64,000 bases of DNA from Paenibacillus sp. 481 (lineage in GTDB: Bacteria; Bacillota; Bacilli; Paenibacillales; Paenibacillaceae): positions 3,042,001-3,106,000 of the forward strand of contig NZ_CP075175.1 in the NCBI RefSeq assembly GCF_021223605.1, written 5' to 3'. Shown in pieces: positions 25,548 through 34,891 of this stretch. Each line of letters starts with the position of its first letter. The stretch's first letter is position 1. The notes beneath the pieces were generated by a model. That model ran no database searches, was not told the origin of the DNA, and saw nothing but the letters and a program-made list of their open reading frames with translations. The position numbers and the translations under genes are program-made.

Positions 25548-25705
25548 ATCATTGCCCCTTCCGTAAGTAAGCATATATTTTACAGATATCAGCTATAATT
25601 TACCACATTACTTCGTAGATTGTAAATAAAATAGGAACACTTCCTCATGACATTGTTCACAAAACTAGGTATATTAAGAGCAAATAATTGGGGAGGTTGT
25701 TACCT

Positions 25706-26800
25706 ATGCAATATAAAGATGATAAAGATACCCCAATGGGTGGAACACGGGCATTTCGTAGCGCTGTTAAGCGCGTGCCAATGATAACGGTATCAGCCAT
25801 TGCTTTGCTGGCGAGCAGCTTCGTATTCCAAGCGACGCCGTTCACAGCGACCGCTGATGCGGCTAAAGCGAACGTAGCGGTGAAAGCTGCTGGCAAGCAG
25901 GGAAGTAGTGCTGCTGTAGCCCCACTAACCGCACGAGAATTCAAAGCGCAGGGCATTTCTATTGGGATGAGTGCGCGGGATGTAGTGGCTGCCCTGGGTG
26001 AGCCGGAACGTAAAGATGCAAGTGAGTATGGCTTTGACTGGTACATATACAATAAGGATTACAAATCGTATTTGCAGGCAGGGGTGAGCAATGGGAAAGT
26101 CGTTGCCCTGTATACGAATGCAGGCCAAGCGAATAGCTGGTCTACGAAGAAAGGCATTCGACTCGGTTCGACTCGTGCTCAAGTCGAGAAGGCGTATGGT
26201 AAACCTATTTATGAAATTAAAAAAGGGAACACGATTTATAGCTATAATCATTTAAGAGATACGGTTATTTATGAAATGGACGGCACGTATACAACGGTCT
26301 TTTACGATAAGTATCGGCAGCAGACGGTAACGGCTGTTCAAGTGATCGATAAACAGACCGAGCTTGGGCTGAAAGGTTACCACGGCAAGCCAAGCGAGCG
26401 CTTGCGCCAAAGCTACGAGCTGCAGTTATTTGATTTAGCGAATGCGTCACGTGTCCGCTTTGGCAAGAAGCCGCTCGTATGGAATGATACGATTGCGGGA
26501 ACAGCTCGTAATCATAGCAAAGATATGCAGCAAAGAGGCTTTTTTGACCATACTTCTCCAGATGGGACATCGCCGTTTGACCGGATGGAAGCGGACGGTA
26601 TTTCGTACGCAAGTGCGTCCGAAAATATTGCGGCTGGACAAGCTAGTGCCATTTTTGCACATGGCAATTGGATGAATTCGTCGGGTCACCGCGATAACAT
26701 CTTGGGTGACTTCGAGCGTATGGGCGCTGGGGTCATATTAGGCGGGACGAAGAATTCATATTATACGCAAAATTTTTATACACCACTGTTGCAGCAGTAG
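25706..26800 (+). CDS. Secreted CAP-superfamily (SCP/PR1) protein
   Basis: A 364-aa exported protein. The signal segment is VPMITVSAIALLASSFVF. Residues 75-205 match the CAP-associated N-terminal domain (ISIGMSARDVVAALGEPE and GIRLGSTRAQVEKAYGKP, two repeats). The C-terminus is a CAP domain with FDLANASRVRFGKKPLVWN, AGTARNHSKDM, FDHTSPDGTSPFDRM, ASENIAAG and the SSGHRDNIL motif, similar to YkwD. GGGGAGG precedes ATG 25706. Such proteins are common in spore formers; their role is unclear. Confidence 0.88.
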   Translation: MQYKDDKDTPMGGTRAFRSAVKRVPMITVSAIALLASSFVFQATPFTATADAAKANVAVKAAGKQGSSAAVAPLTAREFKAQGISIGMSARDVVAALGEPERKDASEYGFDWYIYNKDYKSYLQAGVSNGKVVALYTNAGQANSWSTKKGIRLGSTRAQVEKAYGKPIYEIKKGNTIYSYNHLRDTVIYEMDGTYTTVFYDKYRQQTVTAVQVIDKQTELGLKGYHGKPSERLRQSYELQLFDLANASRVRFGKKPLVWNDTIAGTARNHSKDMQQRGFFDHTSPDGTSPFDRMEADGISYASASENIAAGQASAIFAHGNWMNSSGHRDNILGDFERMGAGVILGGTKNSYYTQNFYTPLLQQ

Positions 26801-26832
26801 TTACAACGTGGGGTGAAAGAGCGTAGGACAAA

Positions 26833-27259
26833 GAGAGCTTGGGACAATGTGCCCAAGCTCTCAGCATGTCGAGAAACCTCTGTTTGTTAAGCCAAGGGTT
26901 TCTCTTCATTGAGATAACGGCAAATAGCTTCACACTTATCGGTTTGTGGTCAGTTGATCCCTTGTGCCCTAAACGTTAGTGGTTGGTCAGCTGATTTACT
27001 GCGCCCCTCTCCTAACGGTCGCCACAGTTGTTATTTCAACGAATATGAACCCATTCAACATGTAACGGTTATGATGGTGCTTATTACGATGAAAACAGCT
27101 GGATGTTGAATGAAGTTGGAGAAATAAGCTCACCTATAACCGTTAGAAATCAAAACGAGGTAAATCTGGCGATATAGCCCCTATGGCAACCGTTAAGAAC
27201 TAACTTAGCTTTCTCGACAGACTGAGAGCTTGGGACAATGTGCCCAAGCTCTCTTTTTT
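26833..27259 (+). repeat. Structured repeat element, copy 1, with flanking hairpins
   Basis: Core 26867-27219 (353 bp) is bounded by TGTCGAGAAA and its exact inverse TTTCTCGACA. It carries four TAACGGTT-type cores (near 27013, 27063, 27136 and 27188) arranged as nested inverted repeats. The hairpin GAGAGCTTGGG...CCCAAGCTCTC occurs on both sides (26833-26862 and 27224-27253); the right copy is followed by six T and is a good intrinsic terminator. A near-copy in inverted orientation lies at 52469-52784. Copy 1 differs by a 37-bp internal duplication. No ORF is conserved. Confidence 0.85.
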
Positions 27260-27360
27260 AACAATAGGTGCTATAGCATCAATCCGATTCGTCCATATAA
27301 GGCCACGCTAATCTGGGCGAAGACGTTCTGAATGTTGTGTGGTATCCCAACTTTATGACC

Positions 27361-27401
27361 GTTCTATACTTCACTCAACTTGACTAATTTATGTATAGAA
27401 C
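27361..27401 (-). repeat. Inverted repeat after the sortase gene
   Basis: GTTCTATAC (27361-27369) and GTATAGAAC (27393-27401) are perfect 9-bp arms with a 23-nt AT-rich loop, 5 bp beyond the sortase stop codon. A T run is lacking. Confidence 0.5.
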
Positions 27402-27406
27402 ACCAT

Positions 27407-28096
27407 TTAGAGCGATGTAGGCTTGGATTCAAGTTGGGCTTTCACAATGAGGCGATGAGTCGGATTTTTCATCGGCTCGCATGTTATAAGGGTGAGTTCG
27501 CGTGCATCGTTGTCTTTGCTTGACTCAAGTACAGATAAATCGTCAGGCTCCACCAAAAAGCTATCATTCACTTTGTAAACAAACGTTCCCTCTGACGTTT
27601 CCAACGTTACTTTATCACCGTCGGTCAATTCATCTAGACGACTAAAATGCTTTCCATATGTCCAACTTCGGTGTCCGGCCAGTACGAAGTTCCCTTTTCC
27701 CCCAGGAACACGATCAGGCAGAACGACGCCGATTCCTTGCGCTAGCGATTGCTCTGTTGCCTCAGCGACCATAGGTCCCCGCATGTCAATTTTATCGATG
27801 GCAATAACGCCGTAAACCGCAAGTCCGTCCATAAGTACGGTCGGCACTTGACGTGCTTCTGTTGTAGGTGTCGTCTTAGTTGTGGCAGTACTACTTGGCT
27901 TCGTGGTGCCATCATTTGTGGCGAGAGGCGATGTCTGACTGTCCGTCTTAAAATGTTGCCATTGCGTTAACAGCTTGAGCTGCTGCTGTTCGGCGTTGTA
28001 TTCGCTCCATTTGGGATAAGCGATAAGGGCAACGCCAGTTAGTAATAAGATGATAGCAGTCGTGTTCCACATCATTACTTTTGAGCGAGTATTCAT
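27407..28096 (-). CDS. Class D sortase
   Basis: A 229-aa membrane transpeptidase. One N-terminal helix (NTTAIILLLTGVALIAY, residues 11-27), a Ser/Thr-rich linker (50-82), then the sortase fold with catalytic His142 (VLAGHRSW), Cys206 (LTLITCEP) and Arg215 (THRLIV). The ITLITC-type signature and size match class D, which in bacilli attaches LPNTA-type proteins. GGAGGGA (minus 28107-28113) selects the start at 28096. No sortase substrate gene is adjacent. Confidence 0.9.
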   Translation of the reverse strand: MNTRSKVMMWNTTAIILLLTGVALIAYPKWSEYNAEQQQLKLLTQWQHFKTDSQTSPLATNDGTTKPSSTATTKTTPTTEARQVPTVLMDGLAVYGVIAIDKIDMRGPMVAEATEQSLAQGIGVVLPDRVPGGKGNFVLAGHRSWTYGKHFSRLDELTDGDKVTLETSEGTFVYKVNDSFLVEPDDLSVLESSKDNDARELTLITCEPMKNPTHRLIVKAQLESKPTSL

Positions 28097-28334
28097 GTGT
28101 AAGGAATCCCTCCTTTGCATGTTGATTATAGCATAGATGTGAAGTCGAAACTTTAAGACGTTTTTAGAAGAATCTTGCCGAATCATTACAGTTTTTGTTT
28201 GTTTTTGTAGGAAAAAGTGTTGAGACTTTAGTAGCACTTTTTTATAATGGGGAAATGGGATCTCGGAAGTTAAATAAGAAATGGTTTCAGCTTTAGATAC
28301 GCTGCGGATCGTCAAGATCAAGGGGGAAGACCCG

Positions 28335-28508
28335 ATGTGGAAGTACCGTTTCATTGTGGGGGGCTGTTTCTTAAGTGCAGTGTTATGCATCTCGTCCAGT
28401 CTTATTTTTAACATGGATCAAGTGTGGCAAGTCTTGTTAAGTTGGCTAATGGGAATGACGTTTATAACTGTAGCGGCCTATTATTCGTACAAGATGAGTA
28501 AGGATTGA
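28335..28508 (+). CDS. Small two-helix membrane protein, 57 aa
   Basis: MWKYRFIVGGCFLSAVLCIS opens a first hydrophobic helix; VLLSWLMGMTFITVAAYYSY forms a second. The tail is KMSKD. AGGGGGAAGA (28321-28330) precedes ATG 28335. A longer frame from 28281 lacks a ribosome site. It is divergent from the sortase gene and is followed at once by a terminator. Function unknown. Confidence 0.65.
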   Translation: MWKYRFIVGGCFLSAVLCISSSLIFNMDQVWQVLLSWLMGMTFITVAAYYSYKMSKD

Positions 28509-28510
28509 GT

Positions 28511-28567
28511 GAGGGTGTTCAAAGTCATTGCAAAATGACGGTTGGACAGCCTCTTTCTTTTTTTTCG
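28511..28567 (+). terminator. Intrinsic terminator
   Basis: GAGG-TGTTCAA-GTCAT pairs with ATGAC-TTGGACA-CCTC (28511-28553), with small internal mismatches, followed by a long T-rich tract. Confidence 0.75.
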
Positions 28568-28576
28568 TGAAGTGGA

Positions 28577-28646
28577 AGTGCTAGAGCCAGTGTTGGTGCG
28601 AGTGCCAGAGCTAGAGCTAGAGCCAGTGCTAATTCCAGTGCCAGCC
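28577..28646 (+). repeat. Low-complexity GAGCTA/GAGCCAGTGC repeat, non-coding
   Basis: Degenerate 6- and 10-bp units built on GTGCTAGAGCCAGTG. No ORF runs through it. It occupies part of the 569-bp gap between the 57-aa gene and the DUF11 gene. The rest of that gap contains a GCGGAC/GTCCGC hairpin and the paired inverted repeats at 28934-29062. Confidence 0.7.
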
Positions 28647-28933
28647 CCTTGCGGACCTTGAGTCCGCGAAGTTGCATGAAGAGGGGCGAACTACCTATTG
28701 TGGAACGTCAGTCCGTTAGCAAGAAAAATACTCAGAACTCCAAGGAGAGAAGTAGTCACGTTTAATGACCTACATTTTCCTTGAAGCTGTTCATAGATGG
28801 TATCTTAACACGAAATAATTTTGTAAAAGAGGATGTAGTTGGGTTCTTTCCACTCGTTCACCACTTACTCCTAACCTATTTGAATTACAACGCCGTTCCC
28901 CTCGCTGCTAGAGTTGCATCTACTAGAGTACAA

Positions 28934-29062
28934 GCAGTTCTTTTCATATATTCATAGATTGCTAGCTTAGCCAAATGAGAGAACTGCCCAATTTATGCAT
29001 AGTGGACTGAATCGCCCAATAACACATCTACCAATTGCAGAAGCAAGACTTCCCACTATGCA
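28934..29062 (+). promoter_or_regulatory. Two inverted repeats in the leader of the DUF11 gene
   Basis: GCAGTTCT (28934-28941) pairs with AGAACTGC (28980-28987). TGCATAGTGG (28996-29005) pairs with CCACTATGCA (29053-29062), ending one base before the ribosome site AAGGGGGG. They could form leader hairpins or protein sites. Confidence 0.45.
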
Positions 29063-29077
29063 AAAGGGGGGAGTGAA

Positions 29078-29677
29078 GTGCCACCGATCTTACAACCCGT
29101 CAAGTTGGTTAATCGTACAATCGCTGTTCCTCAACAAATCTTGACGTATACGATTGTTATTATTAATTCTGGTACGGACGATGCGCTTAATGTCATCTTT
29201 ACCGATACGATCCCTGCGGGAAGCACGTTTGTCGTCGGGAGTTTCTCATTGAATGGCGTTGAGCAGCCGTTGGCAGACCCGAATGTTGGAGTCAACATCG
29301 GTACTATTGCGGCAGGTGGATTCTCGACGGTTATGTTCAAAGCACGTGTCAATTGCTTATCGATCACGACTGCCTTGGACAACCAGTCTGTTGTAACCTT
29401 TGGACTGATTAGTATCACGAGCAATACAGTGACTACGTATGCGGTGGGAGTCAATCAAGCGCTGTTGCTAATCGCGTTGGAAGAATTGAATATGGCCGAA
29501 CTGATCAACACACAAGGGGAGCTTATCCAAGCAGCGATTCAAAGTTCTGCTTCAATTACCCAATTGCTAGAGGTAAACAACAATGCAACAACGGTATTGC
29601 AGATGATTAATGTAAGCGAATGTGAATTGGTAGGTTTGTTGCAAGGCGTATTGCGTTGTAGCTTGACAACTCCATGA
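29078..29677 (+). CDS. DUF11-type protein with exosporium-like helical module
   Basis: A 199-aa protein without a signal peptide. Residues 1-120 are a DUF11-like beta-sandwich (VPQQILTYTIVIINSGTDDA, VIFTDTIPAGSTFVVGS, VNIGTIAAGGFSTVMFKA). Residues 130-195 are helical (LIALEELNMAELINTQGEL), resembling the N-terminus of the collagen-like protein encoded at 30172-31362 ([18 protein letters not shown]). It starts at GTG 29078 after AAGGGGGGAG. Location in the spore coat or exosporium is inferred from the shared module and neighbour. Confidence 0.75.
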   Translation: MPPILQPVKLVNRTIAVPQQILTYTIVIINSGTDDALNVIFTDTIPAGSTFVVGSFSLNGVEQPLADPNVGVNIGTIAAGGFSTVMFKARVNCLSITTALDNQSVVTFGLISITSNTVTTYAVGVNQALLLIALEELNMAELINTQGELIQAAIQSSASITQLLEVNNNATTVLQMINVSECELVGLLQGVLRCSLTTP

Positions 29678-29691
29678 ATCCGATCCAATGC

Positions 29692-29762
29692 AACGAGAGA
29701 GGTATACGCACAGGTACGTAATCGATTCCGCTTGCGGTAATCTATGCGAGGCCTCTCTTGTT
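29692..29762 (+). terminator. Possible terminator hairpin
   Basis: AACGAGAGAGG (29692-29702) pairs with CCTCTCTTGTT (29752-29762), with an inner CGCA/TGCG pair. The following T content is modest. The remaining gap to 30124 shows no supported gene. Confidence 0.55.
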
Positions 29763-30123
29763 ATTTGTCATTTGCATGAGGCGCTGCATTATTTTTTATT
29801 TACCTTTTGCAGAGGCTCAATATGAGGAGTATGAGGCAAAAATCGCTCACTTTTTCGAGCAACATAAGGCGGCCCAAGACATTCCCACCTGTGGCTTAAT
29901 AGCATCGACGATCTGAATAGGGTTATACATTTACTTCCGAAATCGATGTATCGGCATCCTATTGTCATTTTACTCATGTCTGCGAGCAAGAACGTCATTT
30001 TTAAAGAGCAAATCTGAGACTTTCAATGGTACTACGTACATAAATCCTTTCACTGAAAAAAAAGCATATTAACGAGATGGACGCGGATTTTTTCATATAC
30101 TCTATCCATATCGATAAGCATAA

Positions 30124-30156
30124 AGGAGACGTCCATATCATATATGAACGTCTCCT
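30124..30156 (-). terminator. Terminator of the collagen-like gene
   Basis: AGGAGACGT (30124-30132) and ACGTCTCCT (30148-30156) form a 9-bp stem extended by CATA/TATG pairs. On the minus strand it runs into TTTATG. Confidence 0.7.
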
Positions 30157-30171
30157 AAACATCCCTTTATT

Positions 30172-31362
30172 CTAAAGATCTGCTAACTTGAACGTGTGCA
30201 AGTTAAGTTGAGCGTTAAAGCTTGAACCTGCATCTCCATTCATTTGAATCTGTAGGACTCCTGCAGCCGGAGTTACAATGAGAATAAACGTTTTTGAGAC
30301 GAAAGCTGTGAATGTAGGTGCAATGTCGGTAGCATAAAAAGAAAGTGGTACTTGGACAGCATTGAATAACGCTTGTGCAGTAAACTGGTGTACGGCTGCA
30401 ACAAGATTATCAATGGCAATTTCGTAGGTTATCCAGTAAATCCCTGGTTGGAACGTAATATTCGTTGTTGGTGGTGTAGCTGCTATATCCGTCGAAGTAG
30501 AATCGAACCCGGTCCATAACGCTAATACAGGCGCTACGCCTACTGCCTGTTCTTGTGCTCGAGATGCTCGCGCAATAACAGCCGTTGGAACTGGAGCTGT
30601 GGCTCCGGTTACACCTGTAGCTCCGGTAGCACCAGTGCCGCCTAGAGCACCTGTTGCACCTGTCGGACCTTGTGGGCCTTGTGCACCCGTTGCTCCTGCT
30701 GGACCTGCCGCCCCCGCTGGGCCTGCCGGACCTGCTGGACCTTGTGGGCCTGCTGGACCCGCCGGACCTTGTGGACCTTGCACACCAGGGTCACCTTGTG
30801 CTCCCGCCGGACCTGCCACACCTTGCGGGCCTGCTGGACCTGCTGGCCCTTGTGCTCCTGCCGGGCCTGCTGGCCCTTGCGCTCCTGCCGGACCCGCTGG
30901 ACCTGCTGGGCCTTGCGGACCGATAGGCCCCTGCGCTCCTGCCGGGCCTGCTACACCTTGTGCTCCCGTTGGCCCTGCCGGACCTGCTGGGCCTGTTGCT
31001 CCTGTTGGTCCCGGAGGGCCACCCGATGGACCCGTTGGCCCTGCTGGCCCTGTTGGGCCGATTGCAATAGGTGTGCTAAGGACATTGTTAAGTTTGCTAT
31101 CGAGGATAAAGTTCTTCTTCGTAATCTCACGCAACGTATCGCGTACGCTTTCGTTTACATTAAGTATATCCGACAAGGATACTGTCGGCGCTGAAACGCC
31201 CGGCAATGTGCCCAGTATATATTGAAGTTTTTCCCCTTCCGCATTGATGATATGACTGAGCCCAAGCTCCTCCATAGCGATCGAGGACAGCAATAACGTC
31301 ACTGCATCATCACGTGTTACCGTAATCTGCGGTGTAATATTTGGAATGTTAGATTGAGACAA
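30172..31362 (-). CDS. Collagen-like exosporium glycoprotein (BclA-like)
   Basis: A 396-aa protein. Residues 1-100 are a helical anchor-like region ([36 protein letters not shown]). Next comes about 170 residues of Gly-X-Y collagen repeat rich in [12 protein letters not shown] and GATG. The C-terminal 130 residues form a C1q/TNF-like beta-sandwich ([33 protein letters not shown]), the usual tip of BclA hair-like filaments on spores. The TTG at 31362 follows GGGAG by 7 bases. A sigma-K-like promoter lies upstream. Confidence 0.88.
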   Translation of the reverse strand: MSQSNIPNITPQITVTRDDAVTLLLSSIAMEELGLSHIINAEGEKLQYILGTLPGVSAPTVSLSDILNVNESVRDTLREITKKNFILDSKLNNVLSTPIAIGPTGPAGPTGPSGGPPGPTGATGPAGPAGPTGAQGVAGPAGAQGPIGPQGPAGPAGPAGAQGPAGPAGAQGPAGPAGPQGVAGPAGAQGDPGVQGPQGPAGPAGPQGPAGPAGPAGAAGPAGATGAQGPQGPTGATGALGGTGATGATGVTGATAPVPTAVIARASRAQEQAVGVAPVLALWTGFDSTSTDIAATPPTTNITFQPGIYWITYEIAIDNLVAAVHQFTAQALFNAVQVPLSFYATDIAPTFTAFVSKTFILIVTPAAGVLQIQMNGDAGSSFNAQLNLHTFKLADL

Positions 31363-31402
31363 AAGTATCACTCCCTTACTCGTGTTTGATCACTCATACG
31401 CC

Positions 31403-31429
31403 CATACTATGCAGTAGCCTACATTTAGT
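31403..31429 (-). promoter_or_regulatory. Sigma-K-like sporulation promoter
   Basis: On the minus strand AC (plus 31428-31429), exactly 16 nt, then CATAGTATG (plus 31403-31411). Consensus for sigma-K is AC-N16-CATANNNTA. It lies 41 bp upstream of the collagen-like gene. Confidence 0.5.
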
Positions 31430-31643
31430 CTGGGCGTTTGACTATTTTCACGGGCTAATTCATCATCTTTTTGAAAATGTCTCCACAACTCTATCTTTCA
31501 AGCTTGGTGCACGACTGTTTTGGCACGTAGTCAACTTTTTACATTGATCGTTAACTAAGCATGAAGGATGCCCTTACGTTAACGCCGTTGCTAAAGCTAC
31601 ATTTAACATCATGAAGATCGAGTTTATTAACGAGATGAATTTT

Positions 31644-31687
31644 CATTTAATTCCATCGCCTTCAGCATCCGAAGCTGGAATTAAATG
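31644..31687. repeat. Perfect 12-bp inverted repeat in a 640-bp gap
   Basis: CATTTAATTCCA (31644-31655) and TGGAATTAAATG (31676-31687), with an inner CTTC/GAAG stem. The gap 31376-31930 otherwise holds only the sigma-K-like promoter and no supported gene. Confidence 0.6.
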
Positions 31688-31930
31688 ATAAAGTGAAAAC
31701 GAATTAGGGGAGGTACTGTGTCTAACCTGACATCAGGCGGATATGTAGATGAAAGGCAGTGCTTGAAAGCGGATATGGTTGCAGACTGGAAGTGGAAAAT
31801 GGCTGTTAAAGCGTAAAAGGTGCCGTTTATGGTGACGCTGGGCATACAGCGCCGTGCTCTCAACAAACTCCGCGCTCTCCGCAGTAACTACGATCCGCAC
31901 AAATAAAATCGCAAGTATAGTGCTCAATAA

Positions 31931-31975
31931 AGAACCCCCAGCACACCGTGTGATGATCGGTGTGCTGGGGGCTCT
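31931..31975 (-). terminator. Terminator of hemL
   Basis: Arms of 18 bp (31931-31948 and 31958-31975, core CCCCCAGCACACCG) pair almost perfectly; T-rich sequence follows on the minus strand. Confidence 0.85.
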
Positions 31976-32006
31976 GCTATTTTATTTATTTGAACGTACT
32001 AATCGC

Positions 32007-33329
32007 TTATGAAGATTGGCTCATGCGGCGGAACGCTTCGTGCGCAGCCTCGATGGTAAGATCCACGTCCGCTTCAGTATGCGCGGTCGTAAGGAACCAA
32101 GCTTCGTACTTGGACGGTGCCAAGCAGATGCCTTGATCGAGCATATGGCGGAAAAATGCGGCGAATGCTTCGCCGTCTGTGTCTTGCGCCTGCTCGTAGT
32201 TAGTGACAGGATGATCGCAGAAGTGTGTCGAGAACGCGCCGCGAATACGATTGATCGTGAGCGGCAAGCCGTAGCGCTCAGCGCCTTCCTGAATGCCTGC
32301 CGTCAGGCGAATCGCGAGCGATTCCATATGCTCGTATACGCCAGGCGTCTGTAATACTTCGAGACAGGCGATGCCAGCCGATATGGACGCGGGGTTGCCT
32401 GCCATCGTCCCAGCCTGATAGGCAGGACCGAGTGGAGCAACTTGCTCCATAATGTGCTTGCGACCGCCGTAAGCACCGATCGGCAAGCCGCCGCCGATGA
32501 GTTTGCCGAACGCCGTCAAGTCCGGCTCAATCGCCGCATGGTCGGCAAACGCGCTGAACGTTTGCGCTGCGCCATAGTAGAAGCGGAACGCCGTAATGAC
32601 TTCGTCATAAATGACGAGTGCGCCGTAATCGTGCGCGAGGCTGCACATGCCCTCAAGGAAGCCTTCTTGCGGCATTACCATGCCGAAGTTGCCTACAATA
32701 GGCTCGACCATAACGGCAGCAACATCGTCGCCCCAACGTTCTAACGCGATTTTCAAGCTGTCGAGGTCGTTGAACGGAACCGTAATGACTTCGCTAGCGA
32801 TACTCGTCGGAATGCCGGCACTGTCCGGAATGCCCAGAGTGGACGGGCCAGAGCCTGCGGCAACGAGTACAAGATCAGAGTGGCCGTGGTAGCAGCCGGC
32901 GAACTTAATAATTTTGGTGCGCTTCGTATAGGCGCGGGCAACACGAATCGTCGTCATGACCGCCTCTGTGCCGGAGTTGACGAACCGTACCTTGTCGAGC
33001 GAAGGCACCGCTTCTTTCATCATGCGTGCCAGCTTGATTTCAAGCTCGGTCGGCGTGCCGTATAGCACACCGTTCTGAGCTGCGCGCACAATTGCTTCGG
33101 TAATGTGCGGGTGCGCATGACCTGTAATAATCGGGCCGTATGCGGCCAAGTAGTCGATGTATTTATTGCCGTCTACATCGTAGAAGTAGGCACCTTGCGC
33201 GCGCTCCATAAAGACGGGCGCTCCGCCACCTACTGCTTTAAAGGAGCGAGACGGGCTGTTGACCCCGCCCACAATGTGTTGTAGTGCTTCTTCATATAGC
33301 TGCGCAGAACGAGTTCGATTTGTTGTCAT
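32007..33329 (-). CDS. hemL: Glutamate-1-semialdehyde 2,1-aminomutase
   Basis: A 440-aa PLP enzyme of the tetrapyrrole pathway that forms 5-aminolevulinate. Motifs: [62 protein letters not shown] and the PLP-lysine [34 protein letters not shown] precedes the ATG. The rest of the heme pathway is not in the window; several bacilli carry hemL alone like this. Confidence 0.95.
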   Translation of the reverse strand: MTTNRTRSAQLYEEALQHIVGGVNSPSRSFKAVGGGAPVFMERAQGAYFYDVDGNKYIDYLAAYGPIITGHAHPHITEAIVRAAQNGVLYGTPTELEIKLARMMKEAVPSLDKVRFVNSGTEAVMTTIRVARAYTKRTKIIKFAGCYHGHSDLVLVAAGSGPSTLGIPDSAGIPTSIASEVITVPFNDLDSLKIALERWGDDVAAVMVEPIVGNFGMVMPQEGFLEGMCSLAHDYGALVIYDEVITAFRFYYGAAQTFSAFADHAAIEPDLTAFGKLIGGGLPIGAYGGRKHIMEQVAPLGPAYQAGTMAGNPASISAGIACLEVLQTPGVYEHMESLAIRLTAGIQEGAERYGLPLTINRIRGAFSTHFCDHPVTNYEQAQDTDGEAFAAFFRHMLDQGICLAPSKYEAWFLTTAHTEADVDLTIEAAHEAFRRMSQSS

Positions 33330-33470
33330 AGTTAGAGTTCTCCTTTTACTGCATAATTAATTTATGAATTAGGATATAGAGTCCTAGAGCTAGTGTAGCT
33401 ACCAAATGTAAAGCGAACATTAATGCAAATATACATCCTAAAAGCTTCACAGTAACAAGAGAGTCAATTG

Positions 33471-34673
33471 CTAGTGACTCCACAGGTCATTATGCTTTAG
33501 CACCTTAGAGCTGTCTGATTTACTTGCATTTATATCAGTTCCTGAACGATTCTGCTGCTGAACATCTTGCAAATGGTTGCTGGGCTGTTGCCCGCCCTGT
33601 TGCTGTTTGCTCGACTGTTGCGCGTTCTGCTGGTTGCTCGGCAGCTGCGTGTTCTGCTGCTTCTCGTCCCGTTGTCCAACACCCTGCTGCATGCTCGATG
33701 ATTGAGCACTAGGCGGCTGCAACGCCTGTTGAATATACGCCTTGAATTTTTTCATATCCGTAACGCCAAGCATCGCCGAATGGTTCACCTTAATATCCGT
33801 GACCAAGCCCATCGGCGGCAGTTGATGGCTCTGTCCAACGCTGCTATCATAGCCGAGCGAAGCCAGCTTAATAATGTCGTCAGCCGACAAATTCGTTTCC
33901 ACATGCGGCGACACCTTATTAATCAGACTCGGCAACTGAATAATCGACCACGCCGACTTCATCTTATTCGCCACAGCTAGCATCAAGTCGCGCTGCCGCT
34001 TCGTACGGGCAAAGTCAGACATCGCATCATACCGAAAACGGGCGTACATCAACGCCGTTTCGCCGTTAAGCACCTGCTTGCCCTTTTTCAAATGAATATT
34101 GAACTGGTTCTTATCAGCACTGTCCGTATAAATCATATCTTTCTCGACTTCAAATTCGACGCCGCCTAAGGCATCAATCAGAGCAATAAATCCTTTGAAA
34201 TCGGTATACACATAATATTGCATGTCCAAACCTGTCCAATTGCCCACTGTCTTCATTGCCAACTCAGGCCCGCCCAGCGCAAGTGCTGCATTCATACGAT
34301 CACGACCAACACCCGGAATGTCTACATAGGTATCACGCAAAATGGAGAATAAATTCGCTCGTTTCGCTTTCGGATCAAAGGACGCGATCATAATCGAATC
34401 CGAGCGGGGCACTTCCTTCACCTTTAGCCCGCGAGAATCGCCGCCCAACAGCAAAATGTTTACCCGCTCTTCGCCTACCCATTTTGGCGGTTCAATCCGT
34501 TTCGGATTGGGCAATTTATGGAGGACTGGTTGAAAACGCGATTGCTCAGGTGGCTTTTTCAAGCCGTCCAAGCTGCTGTACATCGCCCACACATAATAAC
34601 CGACTCCACAACTTACGAGTAGCAGGAAGGTGATCAATGCGTGCTTCCAATATTTTCTCAAGATGACCGTCAT
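33471..34673 (-). CDS. LytR-CpsA-Psr (LCP) family ligase
   Basis: A 400-aa membrane-anchored protein. One N-terminal helix (HALITFLLLVSCGVGYYVWA) and an extracellular LCP domain with LLLGGDSRGLKVKEVPRSDS, ANLFSILRDTYVDIPG, DRMNAALALGG and MYARFRYDAMSDFARTKRQR. LCP enzymes transfer teichoic acids or other glycopolymers to peptidoglycan. The C-terminal 70 residues are a Gln/Ser/Asn-rich low-complexity tail (QQSSKQQQGGQQPSN). The start at 34673 follows AAAGGA. Confidence 0.9.
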   Translation of the reverse strand: MTVILRKYWKHALITFLLLVSCGVGYYVWAMYSSLDGLKKPPEQSRFQPVLHKLPNPKRIEPPKWVGEERVNILLLGGDSRGLKVKEVPRSDSIMIASFDPKAKRANLFSILRDTYVDIPGVGRDRMNAALALGGPELAMKTVGNWTGLDMQYYVYTDFKGFIALIDALGGVEFEVEKDMIYTDSADKNQFNIHLKKGKQVLNGETALMYARFRYDAMSDFARTKRQRDLMLAVANKMKSAWSIIQLPSLINKVSPHVETNLSADDIIKLASLGYDSSVGQSHQLPPMGLVTDIKVNHSAMLGVTDMKKFKAYIQQALQPPSAQSSSMQQGVGQRDEKQQNTQLPSNQQNAQQSSKQQQGGQQPSNHLQDVQQQNRSGTDINASKSDSSKVLKHNDLWSH

Positions 34674-34891
34674 CGTTGACCGTCCTTTCCGCATCAGCTG
34701 TTCAGGGGTTGTCTGATCATGATGTCGGAGCAGATGCATTCATCTTGTGCGTTTAACATGCTATATTAAATGGTATGTGATAAAATCAATAACTTGTCTA
34801 TCTCATTATTATAGCAATTTTCGCTCGCCGTTCACAGGCGACAGGATTCAGAAGTTTAGGACAGGCAGGAAAGGGATGAAACATAGCAATC

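Noticed and set aside
29789..29998. 69-aa minus-strand ORF
   Set aside because: No start signal or recognisable composition.
30599..31225. Long plus-strand ORFs of Pro/Ala/Gly or Leu/Asp repeats
   Set aside because: They are antisense shadows of the Gly-X-Y collagen repeat on the minus strand; they have no ribosome sites.
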